DNA of 64,000 bases from Tilletia caries (Eukaryota; Basidiomycota; Exobasidiomycetes; Tilletiales; Tilletiaceae), in contig JALUTQ010000018.1 of assembly GCA_032718865.1 (NCBI GenBank), positions 248,001 through 312,000 of the forward strand, read 5' to 3'. Within the stretch, counting starts at the first letter, position 1; each line of letters begins with the position of its first letter. The position numbers and the translations under genes are program-made. The notes beneath the pieces were generated by a model. That model saw only the letters and a program-made list of their open reading frames with translations. It had not been told where the DNA came from and ran no database searches. Shown in pieces: positions 32,667-42,753 of the stretch.

Positions 32667-33370
32667 TCATACAGACTTGGGCTCGTCCCTGCCTGCGTAG
32701 AAGCTTTCGAGGAAGGTCTGCGGCTTTGCTGTGGGAGAAAGGGGTAGGGGTCAGTTCTCCTGCCATGCGCGGGATGAGGAGAGTGAGGGTCATGGACTTA
32801 CACTCGGCCTGTTTTTTGGTTTGAGGTGCGCAGTTGATGGACAGAGAGGGATACAAGAAGGCTGTCAGTTTCAATCCCCAGCGGTCCCCTCTCCGGATCC
32901 CTACATCCATCAGGGCGCAGAAACCCTCCCTGCCACACACGCGCCGCTCCAAAGACGCCAAAAGGAACTCACCTCCTCCTCAGCAAACCACTTCATAACC
33001 TGCGGCAGCTGTTTCCACGCATTGATCGTCTCCTGATACTCCTGCTGCGCCTTCAGCAGCAGCACGTCCAGCACAGCCAGGTCGGAGATGTGTCGGTGTT
33101 TTTCGAATTGGGTGCGGAATTTGGCATGCAGGAGGGACGGGGGCACGTCGAGCGCGTAGATGGCGCAGATCTCGGGGGCCTGCGTAGAGTGAGAAGAGGG
33201 GGTGTATTAGTATACGAAGAGGGAGGGTTGGGAAGGTGGGGTGGGGTGGTGGGTAAACTCACGGCACGGTAGAAGTTGCGGTAGAGTGCGCGGCTGCGTG
33301 CTTGTGCGTCGAGGATGCCGCTGGAGACGCGGGTGGAGATGGCGAAGCGCGATGGAATGGCCGCCGACAT
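32667..33370 (-). CDS. NDUFA6: NADH:ubiquinone oxidoreductase subunit NDUFA6 (B14), LYR protein
   Basis: Four exons on the minus strand (33370-33263, 33179-32973, 32808-32802, 32728-32667) give 127 residues. The LYR motif is in RSRALYRNFYRA near residue 30, followed by ALDVPPSLLHAKFRTQFEKH and QETINAWKQLPQVMKWFAEE, a close fit to the fungal NDUFA6/B14 family (about 120-130 residues). The C-terminus KPQTFLESFYAGRD is also typical. Exon 3 is only 7 bases (GCCGAGT); without it the last exon is out of frame. The protein is an accessory subunit of mitochondrial complex I and binds the acyl carrier protein. A mobile segment starts 158 bases upstream of its ATG. Confidence 0.88.
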
Positions 33371-33529
33371 CGTGTTTCGCGAGAGGCTGCACGGGTCTGA
33401 GCTGGAGGGGCTGGCCTGGCTTTGGCTGCTGCTGTGATATCCACCTTCGCTGCCCTTGGCTGGGCAGTGGGCAGTGGGCATGGGTGTGGTGTTCTCTCGG
33501 CCGAGAAGAGCGCTCTCACTCACTCATTT

Positions 33530-33578
33530 CCCCTAACTTTAGTTAAGGGGTTATAGGGCGGCTCCCGCCTTACGGCCG
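33530..33578. repeat. Hairpin plus TTACGGCCG motif, second copy
   Basis: CCCCTAACTTTAGTTAAGGGG (33530-33550) has the same ACTTTAGT centre as 15562-15581 but TA/TA instead of AG/CT next to it, plus one extra A. GTTA follows, and TTACGGCCG comes 19 bases later (33570-33578). Confidence 0.5.
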
Positions 33579-34234
33579 TAAGCTTTTTGCCATTCAGGCT
33601 CGTAGTTTGGGACTTTTCTTCGCAACTACCAACACAACACACCATTCTGAATCAGTAGACCCTTGACCAAATCTAGTCCTGCAACTTCTGGCACAGGTTT
33701 CGTGGTTGTAGCATCAGAATTGACTGATCTGTCCTTGAGCCAAAGTTTGGGTTTTCCTTACATAAGCACAGAGTGCAGAAATCTTGCATACGTAATCAGT
33801 TCATTTCGACACTCGACAGACGACAACCAACACCGCCAGCCTTTCTTCACGCTTCCATCGAAGCCCGACAAGCATCATGCGAATTGAACAATCCCCCTCG
33901 ATTTCTTTTTAACCGCTCTCTGCTCACCAAGGTTCAAGTTAATGATGCTCACCGCTGTTTTTGCTTTTTTTCTTGCTTAACCTGATGGCTGATACCACTT
34001 ACCCATACCAGTCTCTGCTTTGTTCCCATTCTGAGTCCGGCCCAGCAGTCAGCACTCCCGAATTGTCATCCAAGGTGAGCCTCGTGTTTATACGCGCATC
34101 TGCATCAGGTGCTCCGGGTTAGGTCCTTACTCACCCATTCGTTTTTCAGCTCTCTGCTCTTATGAATCCGGTCGACGTCGTCAAGATGAGTAGACTGACT
34201 TTCCTCACTCACCATGCCCCATCGGACAGCTCTC

Positions 34235-34620
34235 TCCCTCGACAAAGCCGCTGCCAAGGTTGCTCCCAAAGCACACCACCTCGTCATCTCCAACCCCGTC
34301 AACTCCACCGTGCCCATCGTCGCCGAGGTCTTCAAGTCTTTACGACCCCAAGCGGTGGGTTTTTCCCCGACCCCCCTCTCCCTCTTCTAACGGCTCTGAC
34401 GCTTCATGAGTTAAAATGGTGCTCATCACTGCATATCTTCGTACAGTCTGTTCTGTGTCACGGGTCACCACCTTTGACATCACACGCGCCTCCACCTTCC
34501 ACTTCGACATTGCCAACGTCAAGCCCGCCGAGGTCAATGTGTCCGTCGTCGGTGGCCACCTTCGGCGTCACCATTGTGCTTCTCCTCTCTCAAGTCGCCC
34601 AGGGTTCCATACTCCAATAG
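34235..34620 (+). pseudogene. Malate dehydrogenase fragment, frameshifted
   Basis: Translation gives KVAPKAHHLVISNPVNSTVP and IVAEVFKS, the NAD-dependent malate dehydrogenase core including the conserved SNPVNS loop. Then comes YDPK in another frame and an intron (GTGGGT...GTACAG, 34356-34447). Next are RLFCVT, TTFDITRASTF and KPAEVNVSVVGGH, then GVTIVLLLSQ in a third frame. At least three frame changes and missing ends show it is dead. The retained intron means the copy came through DNA, not through mRNA. It lies inside the TIR-bounded segment. Confidence 0.8.
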
Positions 34621-34634
34621 TATGTTCAACACTG

Positions 34635-34685
34635 GACCTGACCTGACCTGACGGCTGACCTGACCTGACCTGACCTGATCTGACT
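34635..34685. repeat. Pentamer repeat (CTGAC)n
   Basis: About ten copies of CTGAC with one interruption (GG) directly follow the malate dehydrogenase fragment. The rest of the segment to 35460 shows no gene. Confidence 0.85.
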
Positions 34686-35810
34686 TTCTTTCTGCTGTGC
34701 TCTTGCCTCTTCTATATTCCCTTACCTTCGCATCAAGCTCTGTTGGCATTCCTTTGCCCATTCGTCTCCGGTCTCAGCCTTCACCCGTCTTCTACGTCCC
34801 TTCCGTCTGCTTCCCCGGCCGCTTATGGTTCCTATCCCCTAACCTCTCCTTCTGCATTAGCCTCACGCTTTTTTCTCCTCAGTCTTTTTAATCTTATCTT
34901 CATTGCGCTCGCAGCTATTCTCCGTCTTGTTTGTCAATTGTCTCTCTCTGCGCGAAGCCATCATATGACATATCATTCTTTGCTTTCTGCTTCCTTGGTA
35001 GATACAGCCGTGCGGGATGATTACGTGTGTGAAGTTCCTCAATCCCTTTTTCACGCAAGTTTGATCAACATTCAAAATGTTACATGGACAATGATATAGA
35101 TGCTCGTAGCTACGATCGCAAGTCGCAGCCGCATGGCGAAGCAGACGAAGGGTAGCGAAGCTACCTTGAGCTTCTGCGTAGCCGTGCTGGGCTGAGATTT
35201 GGTGACCTTTCTGATACAAAAGATTCGCGAAAAGGGGAGGGGGAGAGGACGCCCCCAGTCACGTCTTCGCACATCTCTACCAGGTCATAAGGGTCTGAGG
35301 TCCACATCGAGTCTGAGGGACACCCTGGCCTCTGGGCTTCAGCCGACAGCCAGGTCACTATGGTTCCAAGGCGTAAGTTGCTGCTACTTAACTTTGTTGA
35401 CTAAGTCTGTATTTAAATCCCACTCCCAGCCCCCGGCGACCTGTTATTCAACAAGGCGAAAAAGTTAGGGGAACACTCTGGTAAGGTACGCACCCAGGTC
35501 AGGAATCTGACGGATGTAACAAAGGTCAGCCGCGGAGTCTTGAGTCTACGAGTATTGAGATGTGTCTGTGCTGTGATCATGATCGACACGCGTCGCGCGC
35601 ACGGTGCACGCGACCGTGTGTGGAAGATCTTTTCACGAGTGCGGCAGACTCGTCCTGACTCCTCTCTTCCACACTCTTGGAGCTCCGCAGACAGACACAT
35701 CAAGGTCTTCTGCTACGCTAGCTTTTCTTTGCAGCAACACCTCAAGAGTTCCTTCGCACTACTTTTCTCTATTCCTTTTTCTTCCCCAAAGAGCAGCTTA
35801 AGCTCACAGG

Positions 35811-37958
35811 ATGGCCATTGGCAAAGGATCGAAGGGTCGTGCCCTCTCATCAAGCCCGGCGGAGGAGGAGATCGTCAATCTTCAGCGGCGTCTCCTGGCA
35901 AGCCAATCCTTGGCCTCTGCCCCGACATCCACATCGGCTTCGGCTTCTATCCGGGCGCCATCACAGGCTCCTCAACAACCTTCGACAAGCAGCCGGCCAC
36001 AGCTTCGGTCTGCTCTGTCCGGTCCCGCCTCCTCTGCGGCGCTCAAGTCCTCGACCGCGGGACCAATCCCTTCTTCGGGTGTCGACCACGACTCGGTGGT
36101 CGCCCGGCAGCAGGTCATTGCAGAGATGCTGCAAGAGGCCGAGGATCCTCGTCCCGTCCAAGGCAAGACATCCTCAAAGGGCAAGGCCCGTCGAGTTTCG
36201 CCACGACCGGAACATCAACCAGCGTCCTCGGCTCCCGATAACCACCGACCGTTGACACCGCCCAGTGGCCTGCACCAAGCTCACATCGACTTGATCGGAC
36301 ACTTCGAGAGGCTCTCTCCCCGGTCGAAGGTCGAATGGCTGATGCAGGGCGGTTCGGACAACAAGGATGGGGACAAGGTGGAGCCTCCGGCTCAGGCTGC
36401 CGCTGTCGCCAACCCATACCGTCAACGCCGTTCCCAAGACCGTTCTCCATCGCGCCCACAGCCTCAGGAACAGCCGCCGGTCCTCAAGAGACCTTTCTAT
36501 GTTTCCCCGGATGGCTTCCCGGTGGCGCACAAGAGGGCCAAGGTCGAGGACGACCCGCTTCCGGCTAGGTTCGAAAGCCAACGTCAGCAACCCGCTACAC
36601 ACAGTGGCCCACCGCAATCGGCGTGGGTCGACGACGATGACGACGAGTGGCTTGGTTCGAGCACCGTCCCCCACAACTCGGTCCTCAAGCGCCTGGCGAA
36701 TGCCGAGCTAATCCCCCTCTGGCATTTTACGGAGGAAGGAATGCTCTCCGGCCATGCTCGCGGTACGAAGACCAAGGAGCTCCCGGAATCCCTCAGCGGG
36801 ATGCTGGACTCGGTCGCCAAGTCCGCGGCGCTACCAGAGCCAAAGCGCCAAGACGCCGACCTCTCGTTGCCGGAGATGTGGGCGGCCGCCAACAACATGC
36901 TCATGTACATGGCTATCGTAGCCAATGACGCGGTCGACCCGGACAAGAAGAGCCTCCTCTATCAAGAGAGAGACGGTTGGCGGAAGGCGTTCAATGAGAT
37001 CTTCAATCACAACCTCGTGATGGAAGACCCGGTGAAGAACTGGCCGACGCTGGCGGAGTATGTCGACAACATCCGCAAGAAAATATACCTCCGACCGGTC
37101 GGATCCCGGATCAAGCCTTTCGGGATTCGAGACAAGCTATTCCGCTCGATCAGTGACACGGTCCAGAAGCGAACGACCGCGGCGGAGCTCTCGGCCACCA
37201 TTCAGTCGGCATCGGCAGCCGCTGTCGCCGCGGCCCAAGCGGCCATACATGCCCAGCTCGCCTCCAGCAGCAAGCAGTCGTCCTCGGGAGCTGCGTCGGG
37301 CTCGGGTGGCGGTGATTCCTCATCCAAGAAGTCGAAGCCCTTTCGGTCAGACCCCTCGTCGCAACCCGCGCGGAGGGGGGTCACTGGCTGCATCATCTGC
37401 GGGGTTGTCGACGCGAACCACAAGTACAAATCCTGTACTGGAGCTCCAAAAGGGCACGACGCCCACGCCAAGCGAGACAAGGACGGAAACATTGTCCGAC
37501 GCTCCGACGGCAGCACCATCTGCCATCAGTTCAACCTCACCGGCTGCAAGCAATCCAACTGCGGCAAGGGACGTCACGAGTGCAGTGTCTGCGGCGACAC
37601 CGGGCACCAAGCCTCCGCTTGCTCCCGTCTCGAGCCCTCTCCGCAGTTAGGGGTTCAAGGCGCTGCTCGACAAACACAATCTGCTGTCGGCCTTCCTAGA
37701 GTTGATGGAAGGCCTGGAGAATGGATTCAACTTCGGGATTCCCCCGATCACGGTCACAAGGACGCCTACGAACCACAAGTCGGCGACCTCGGACCTCAAG
37801 ACTCTCAACTCGGCCATCGAAAAGGAGATCGGATTGGGGAGGGCCTGCGGGCCTTATACGAAGGAGGAGGTCGAGGACCTCATCGGGCCTTTCCAGACAT
37901 CACCGCTGGGATTGGTACCGAAGCCGAACGGCAAGTGGAGGATGGTACAAGACTTTAG
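35811..37958 (+). CDS. DIRS gag-like protein
   Basis: ATG at 35811 opens 715 codons. The first 300 residues are Ser/Pro/Gln-rich. A folded middle region contains LPEMWAAANNMLMYMAIVAN and WRKAFNEIFNHNLV. The C-terminal part has Cys/His clusters: CIICGVVDANHKYKSC and, further on, CSVCGDTGHQASAC, likely zinc-binding. From about 37651 the frame overlaps the RT gene and reads nonsense, so the functional protein probably ends near residue 615. Zinc-finger layout and position identify it as the nucleic-acid-binding gag of the element. Confidence 0.7.
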   Translation: MAIGKGSKGRALSSSPAEEEIVNLQRRLLASQSLASAPTSTSASASIRAPSQAPQQPSTSSRPQLRSALSGPASSAALKSSTAGPIPSSGVDHDSVVARQQVIAEMLQEAEDPRPVQGKTSSKGKARRVSPRPEHQPASSAPDNHRPLTPPSGLHQAHIDLIGHFERLSPRSKVEWLMQGGSDNKDGDKVEPPAQAAAVANPYRQRRSQDRSPSRPQPQEQPPVLKRPFYVSPDGFPVAHKRAKVEDDPLPARFESQRQQPATHSGPPQSAWVDDDDDEWLGSSTVPHNSVLKRLANAELIPLWHFTEEGMLSGHARGTKTKELPESLSGMLDSVAKSAALPEPKRQDADLSLPEMWAAANNMLMYMAIVANDAVDPDKKSLLYQERDGWRKAFNEIFNHNLVMEDPVKNWPTLAEYVDNIRKKIYLRPVGSRIKPFGIRDKLFRSISDTVQKRTTAAELSATIQSASAAAVAAAQAAIHAQLASSSKQSSSGAASGSGGGDSSSKKSKPFRSDPSSQPARRGVTGCIICGVVDANHKYKSCTGAPKGHDAHAKRDKDGNIVRRSDGSTICHQFNLTGCKQSNCGKGRHECSVCGDTGHQASACSRLEPSPQLGVQGAARQTQSAVGLPRVDGRPGEWIQLRDSPDHGHKDAYEPQVGDLGPQDSQLGHRKGDRIGEGLRALYEGGGRGPHRAFPDITAGIGTEAERQVEDGTRL

Positions 37959-39428
37959 CTATCCACGGAAGGGCGACTATCCGGCAATCAACAACTACAT
38001 CGCGTCCGATGAGTTCGTCTGCGCCTGGCATGGCTACTGGGACTTTATAGACCTGGTGAGTTTTTCCTTTCTTCCCCTGTTTCCGTTAGGCGTTATCGGT
38101 CTCGCTCGAGTCGACTTGGGTTCGGTGGACTTGTGTACCGATGGGTCACAGCTGGTGTGTCGGTTGACCACCATCCCTGAGTGCCGTTCGGCCTCGGTGG
38201 GGCGCGCGCATGTCGGTCGACTGCGCAGCGGGGCATGCCGGTCGGCTGCCCCGTCTTCTCTGTCTGGCGTTCGCCGACGGAGGGCCATTGGGCCTTGGGG
38301 GGGTCTGGCGTTCGCCGACCCCGGTGACGGTACACGGTGCTGGTCCTCCCTTTTCTCACACGTCGTTCGACTGTGCTGACTTCTGTTTCTCCTCGTCCAC
38401 AGGCGCGCTTCATGCCGCCGGGCTCGCTGGCTGCAATGGCAGATGCGAGTGAGGCTTTCCGGGCCGTGGGGGCGGCCAAGGATCAGTGGCCAGGCCTCGT
38501 GATCCTGGCGCCCTCGGGATGGTTGATCATCGACACGAGGCTCCCGTTCGGGTTGGCCTCGGCGACAGGGGTGTGGGGCTCGGTAGCCGATGCCACCCTC
38601 GCCATCATCCATGCCCATTTCGACACGGAGGTTGGCCTACGGGCCGTGAAATGGGTGGACGACTTTGTGTTCATGAAGCCCCCGTCCTCCAACCTGCTGC
38701 TCAACGATGTGCTCGCGGTCACGGAGCCCCTGGGTTTCCCGTGGCACCCGGAGAAGAGGTCCGAATTCGCCAGCGAGGTCCGATACCTTGTCTTCGAGTT
38801 CAACGTCCACACCTTCGTCGTCATGCTTCCGGAAGACAAGGCGGCGAAGTATCGGGAGCGAGTACTGCCCTTCACCAAGTCGGGCCACGTCCGCCTCAAG
38901 GACGTCGAGCGGGTCTTCGGGTGCCTCCAGCACATCATAATCATGGCCAGAGACCTGGGCCCTCACCTCGCCGACTTCGCAGAGTTCCTCGGCCTCTTCG
39001 ACCGCGACGACCTGTTCCAGCACAGGTTCATCCCGGCGAGAGTCCAGGACGAGGCCAAGGTATGGCTGAAGGCCCTCGGCTCCCCCTTGCGCAGAAGCTT
39101 TGCTGCTCCGGGCCCGCCGTTCCCACACGACATCTTCGTGGACGCGTCGACGGAGTGGGGCATCGGGATTACAAGTGGTGATCGATGGGCGGCCTACAAG
39201 TTCCGACCTGGCTGGCAGCAAGAGTCTCGCCAGATCCTGTGGGCGGAGGCCGTCGCCCTCGAGTTCGGTCTCCTCGTCGCCATCGAGATGGGCGGGGCCG
39301 GTCACTCGATCTTAATCCACAGCGATAATCAAGGTGTCATCGGTGCCTTTCGCTTCGGACGGTGCCGGGGTCGACAGGCCAACACGGTCCTGAAAAGGAT
39401 CGTCAACCTCGAGCGCTCACAAGTTTGA
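37705..39428 (+). CDS. DIRS reverse transcriptase and RNase H, intron-split
   Basis: Two exons, 37705-38055 and 38403-39428. RT motifs: FQTSPLGLVPKPNGKWRMVQ, then across the junction FIDL-ARFMPPGSLAAMADASEAF (motif A), LPFGLASATGVWG (B) and KWVDDFVF (C, with V in place of the usual Y before DD). RNase H follows: DIFVDASTEWGIGI, AEAVALEFG, HSDNQG. The 347-base intron has a GTGAGT donor and a CGTCCACAG acceptor and is in phase; reading through it meets a stop. The frame is open from 37651 and starts at ATG 37705 or by frameshift from gag. After 39420 the conserved tail (YVPTAINPADGPSR) continues in another frame, so the ORF as it stands ends early. Confidence 0.75.
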
Positions 39429-39550
39429 GCTGCGCATCAAGTACGTGCCAACGGCCATCAACCCGGCCGACGGTCCTTCCCGGGGGGAGTTTCCTCCTGG
39501 GCCCATGCTTCCCACCTTCAACATCCCAGCCCCCGTCCAACCGTTCCTTG

Positions 39551-40846
39551 ATGACGTACGGGGGGCTCAACCAAGTGCTCAATGAGCACCGGGCGGTGGA
39601 AAAGAGGACGAGGGCTTCGTCGTCGGTCGCGGGGGCGCCAATATCGACGAGGCCACCAGCTCCGACTCTTTTCTTTCCCCCAGCAATCCGTGGCGCCACT
39701 GATGAGCTGCCATCGCACGTTGCCATCTGCGAGGAGCGTTACATCACGGCAGCCAATCGGATCTTTCGGTGGGCCCCTTCGCCGGGCCCAGCTTCTTCTC
39801 TCTCGACTTCTTCCGGTTTCGATTTCGACCCTTCTGGCCTCATGCGGGGCTCGGTCAACGAGGTGCTGGAGTTCTCCCTCGAGGAGTCTACATGCACCTC
39901 GTACAGTACCGGCATCATCAAGTTCTGTTCCTTCTGTGACTCTGCCGGCATCCCAATCCAGGACCGGTGTCCACCGTCAAGTGGACTTCTCCTCGCGTTC
40001 GTCTCTTCTTTCGTCGCTAAAATACGGGCCGACACGGCCAAGAAGTACCTGGGTGTCGTGGCGACTTGGCATCGGCTGTGGGGGCACGACTGGGTAATCT
40101 TTCCCCAGGTCACCTATGCCCTCCGAGGACTCAAGCACTTCCAACCTCCGGCCAACGACTTACGGCCTCCGATCCTTGCAGCGCATCTGCACGCCGTCAA
40201 GGCGCATCTCAATATCGACTCTGATCCTCTTCACGCCGCAGTGTGGGCGTGTTCCCTTTTCTCTTGGTGGGCGGTCTGTCGACTCGGGGAGACAACGTCT
40301 CCTTCCACACCAGCATTCACGCCTTCTCACAACGCAACGCGAGCCTCAATCCAGTCACACCGTCAAATCCTGAACGGCAAGGAGATCATACGTGTCAATC
40401 TGCCGTGGACGAAGACGACTAAGGAAAAAGGTCAACAGAAACACATCGTCAAGGTCGGTGGGGCCCTCTGCCCTGTCGAAGCCTTCGACAACCATCTCCG
40501 GCTCTCTCCTGTTCCGGTCCACGAGCTCGCTACCACTGCTCTCTTCGCTTTCGGCTCATCATCGATGCCTGGTTCAACACTTGTTCTCCCACTTTCCAAG
40601 ACCAAGTTCCTCGCAACCTTTAACGCTGCCCTCGTCCGGTCCGGCCAGGAGGCCTTCCAGGGACATTCCTTCCGCATCGGCGGTGCCACGATGTACTGGC
40701 ATACAGGAACGGACATCAAGTCAATCAAGCTCATTGGCGGATGGACGGGGAACTCGGTCCTCAAATACCTTCGGGAATATGCGCGCGGGCTTCTACCGGC
40801 GCACGAGCGCGCAGCGGCGGCCATTGCTGAGGCCGCCCCGACGTGA
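39551..40846 (+). CDS. DIRS tyrosine recombinase
   Basis: From the first in-frame ATG (39551) 431 codons; the frame is open from 39362 through the RNase H end. The core-binding part (STGIIKFCSFCDSAG...) is followed by the catalytic domain: Arg in WWAVCRLGE, the HxxR box in GHSFRIGGAT, and GGWTGNSVLKYLREY with the tyrosine nucleophile. The protein is the integrase of DIRS elements and joins a circular cDNA to the target. All recognisable active-site residues are present. Confidence 0.82.
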   Translation: MTYGGLNQVLNEHRAVEKRTRASSSVAGAPISTRPPAPTLFFPPAIRGATDELPSHVAICEERYITAANRIFRWAPSPGPASSLSTSSGFDFDPSGLMRGSVNEVLEFSLEESTCTSYSTGIIKFCSFCDSAGIPIQDRCPPSSGLLLAFVSSFVAKIRADTAKKYLGVVATWHRLWGHDWVIFPQVTYALRGLKHFQPPANDLRPPILAAHLHAVKAHLNIDSDPLHAAVWACSLFSWWAVCRLGETTSPSTPAFTPSHNATRASIQSHRQILNGKEIIRVNLPWTKTTKEKGQQKHIVKVGGALCPVEAFDNHLRLSPVPVHELATTALFAFGSSSMPGSTLVLPLSKTKFLATFNAALVRSGQEAFQGHSFRIGGATMYWHTGTDIKSIKLIGGWTGNSVLKYLREYARGLLPAHERAAAAIAEAAPT

Positions 40847-41388
40847 TCTCGTCGTTCTCCTTTCCTTTTCTCTCTCTGGTCTGCGTTTGCTTTCCTCCCC
40901 CTGGCATGTCGTTCGACTGCCCTAATGTCGAGATCGTTTGATGCTCTCCCAATTTCTCTGCAATCGAGCTGAGCTCACATGGCGGTCGCCTGTGAAGTAT
41001 CTAATGCTCTGGATATGCGTGAAAGTAAGACCAATCCCTACGTGGGTAATGGTTTCGGCGGTGTCCCTTCAGAGTCCTTCCACCGGCGTCCCTCCTTTGT
41101 CGCGACTGACTTCGGGATTATGGGATGGTGGGAAGGCTCTCTTTTGGGACAGACTTGCCAGACCTCAGGGTCTTACACATGCACGTGTATCTAGGGATAC
41201 TCGTTACTTCTATGACCTCTAGTAAACAGCTTCACACGCAGGCAGACTCAAGACTGCTGGGGCCTGGGGGAGGAAGAAGCGCCCGCCCTTTTCTTCTTGC
41301 CGACTTCCTCATCGCAACCGGCAACCGTTTCCACGACAGCGCGATCCACACACAGACACAGACACAGATACTTACAGATACACACACG
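40847..41388. other. DIRS 3' flank and eIF3h promoter
   Basis: The first part is probably the non-coding end of the DIRS element; no terminal repeat was identified. The last 50 bases before 41389 are a CACACA/CAGACA-rich leader. Confidence 0.4.
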
Positions 41389-42753
41389 ATGGCCTCAGCT
41401 ACGCCCCGCACCCGTCCCACCGCCGCCGCCGCCGCAGCCGCGTCCAACAAGCCCATCAACGAACGCGCCATCGTCGAGCTCGAGTCCGACACCATCACCC
41501 AAGTCCAACTCGACGGTCTGGCCCTCATCAAGATCATCAAGCACAGCCGGGACGCACACCCGTCCGCAGCAGCCGGCACCCTCGTCGGCATTGACGTCGG
41601 TGACGTCCTCGATGTGTCGAACTGCTTCGCTTGGCCTGCTAGTGCCACGGCTGTCCATTCGTCGCGGGACCGCGGGACCAATGACGGTGCGGAGGAAGGG
41701 GAGGAGCGCGGGTTGAAGGGTGCGGTGCGGCATACGACTGCGATGGTCAGACTGTTGAGGGAGGTCAATGCGGATGCGAACCCCGTGGGCATGTACCAGT
41801 CTTGCTTTTTGGGCTCGTTCTTGACTTCCACTGTCATTGATGGGCTGGCCACCATGGCCGCTCTGATGGATCGGGATGGAGCGACGAGCAAGAGCAAGGC
41901 GATTCTTCTTGTTCATGGTACGTTTCTCGCTCCTGTTCTTCGACTGCAAATGCTTCTTTGGTCTGTTGAGAAGAGCTGACTTTACTCCCTCTCTTTTGCT
42001 ATGTGGATAGACCTGGCTCAATCTGCTCAGGGCAATGCAGCGATCAAGGCATACCGCTTCGCTCCCTCATTCCTCGAGGCACACCGAAAGGGCCGTTTCC
42101 ACACTCAGAGGTGAGCTATCTCTTGCTACTTTATCCCCCATGACTACGTCTGCTGACATTTTTCTGTGCGCCTCCATCACAGCCTGATCGACAACAAGAT
42201 CACCTTCTCCAACATCCTCATCGAGGTACCCGTCGTCCTACACAACACCGCCCTCCTGAACGCCTTCCTCGCAACCCTCTCCTCCCTCCCCGCCCCACCA
42301 TTAAGCATCGTGCCATCCACCGACGCCGACCTGCTCGCCCTCAACAAGAACGGCGCAGCAGCGATCCAACCCTCGTACTCAGCCCTGACCCTCGCCCTCG
42401 GGCCCGTGCTGTCCTCCTCCCTCGAGGCCACCCTCGACACTGTCGACAACTTCATCACAGAGGCCGGCAATGTCGGGTACCAGGCCCGTCATTTGGCGCG
42501 TGAGCGCGCCCGGGCTGAGGCCTGGTTGGCCCGTCGACGGGCGGAGAATGCGGCGAGGGAGGCACAGGGGTTGGATGCGTTGCCTGGTGGAGGGCCTGAG
42601 GAGGTCGCGCGGATGTTCAAGTTGGGTCAGGAGCCCAACCGGTTGGAGAGCTTGTTGTTGTTGAATCAGCTGGATGGGGCGGCGAAGCATCTTGCTGATA
42701 CGAGTGCGGTCGGCATCGTTCAACTGCACGCGGCGCGGACAGGAGCGGCATGA
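41389..42753 (+). CDS. EIF3H: Translation initiation factor eIF3 subunit h
   Basis: Three exons, 41389-41917, 42011-42110 and 42183-42753, encode 399 residues. An MPN domain starts at about residue 30 (VQLDGLALIKIIKHSRDAHP) with TLVGIDVGDVLDVSNCFAWP and VGMYQSCFLGSFL. The JAMM metal-binding set is not intact, as expected for the non-catalytic eIF3h. The C-terminal half (IPQ-type SALTLALGPVLSSSLEATLD and a helical ARERARAEAWLARRRAEN) fits the subunit. It is part of the eIF3 complex on the 40S ribosome. An N-terminal poly-Ala stretch is unusual but low complexity. It is convergent with the methyltransferase gene, 191 bases away. Confidence 0.85.

Larger units (their letters stand above)
33528..35473. 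mobile_element. TIR-bounded segment with a captured gene fragment
   Basis: TTCCCCTAACTTT (33528-33540) and its exact inverse AAAGTTAGGGGAA (35461-35473) bound 1946 bases. The left end continues as a hairpin (33530-33550), GGCGGCTCCCGCC, and the palindrome TTACGGCCGTAA. The interior contains a decayed malate dehydrogenase fragment but no transposase. No clean target duplication is visible (CACTC occurs close to both ends). This fits a non-autonomous DNA transposon, possibly Pack-type. Confidence 0.45.
35811..40846 (+). mobile_element. DIRS-type tyrosine-recombinase retrotransposon
   Basis: Gag-like, RT-RNase H and tyrosine recombinase genes follow each other in overlapping frames, the arrangement of DIRS elements, which integrate with a recombinase rather than a DDE integrase. 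The coding span is given; terminal repeats (expected to be inverted or split direct) were not recognised, so true ends are unknown. They could lie between 35474 and 35810 and between 40847 and 41300. Catalytic motifs of all three activities are present, but a frame change at the RNase H end suggests decay. Confidence 0.8.
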
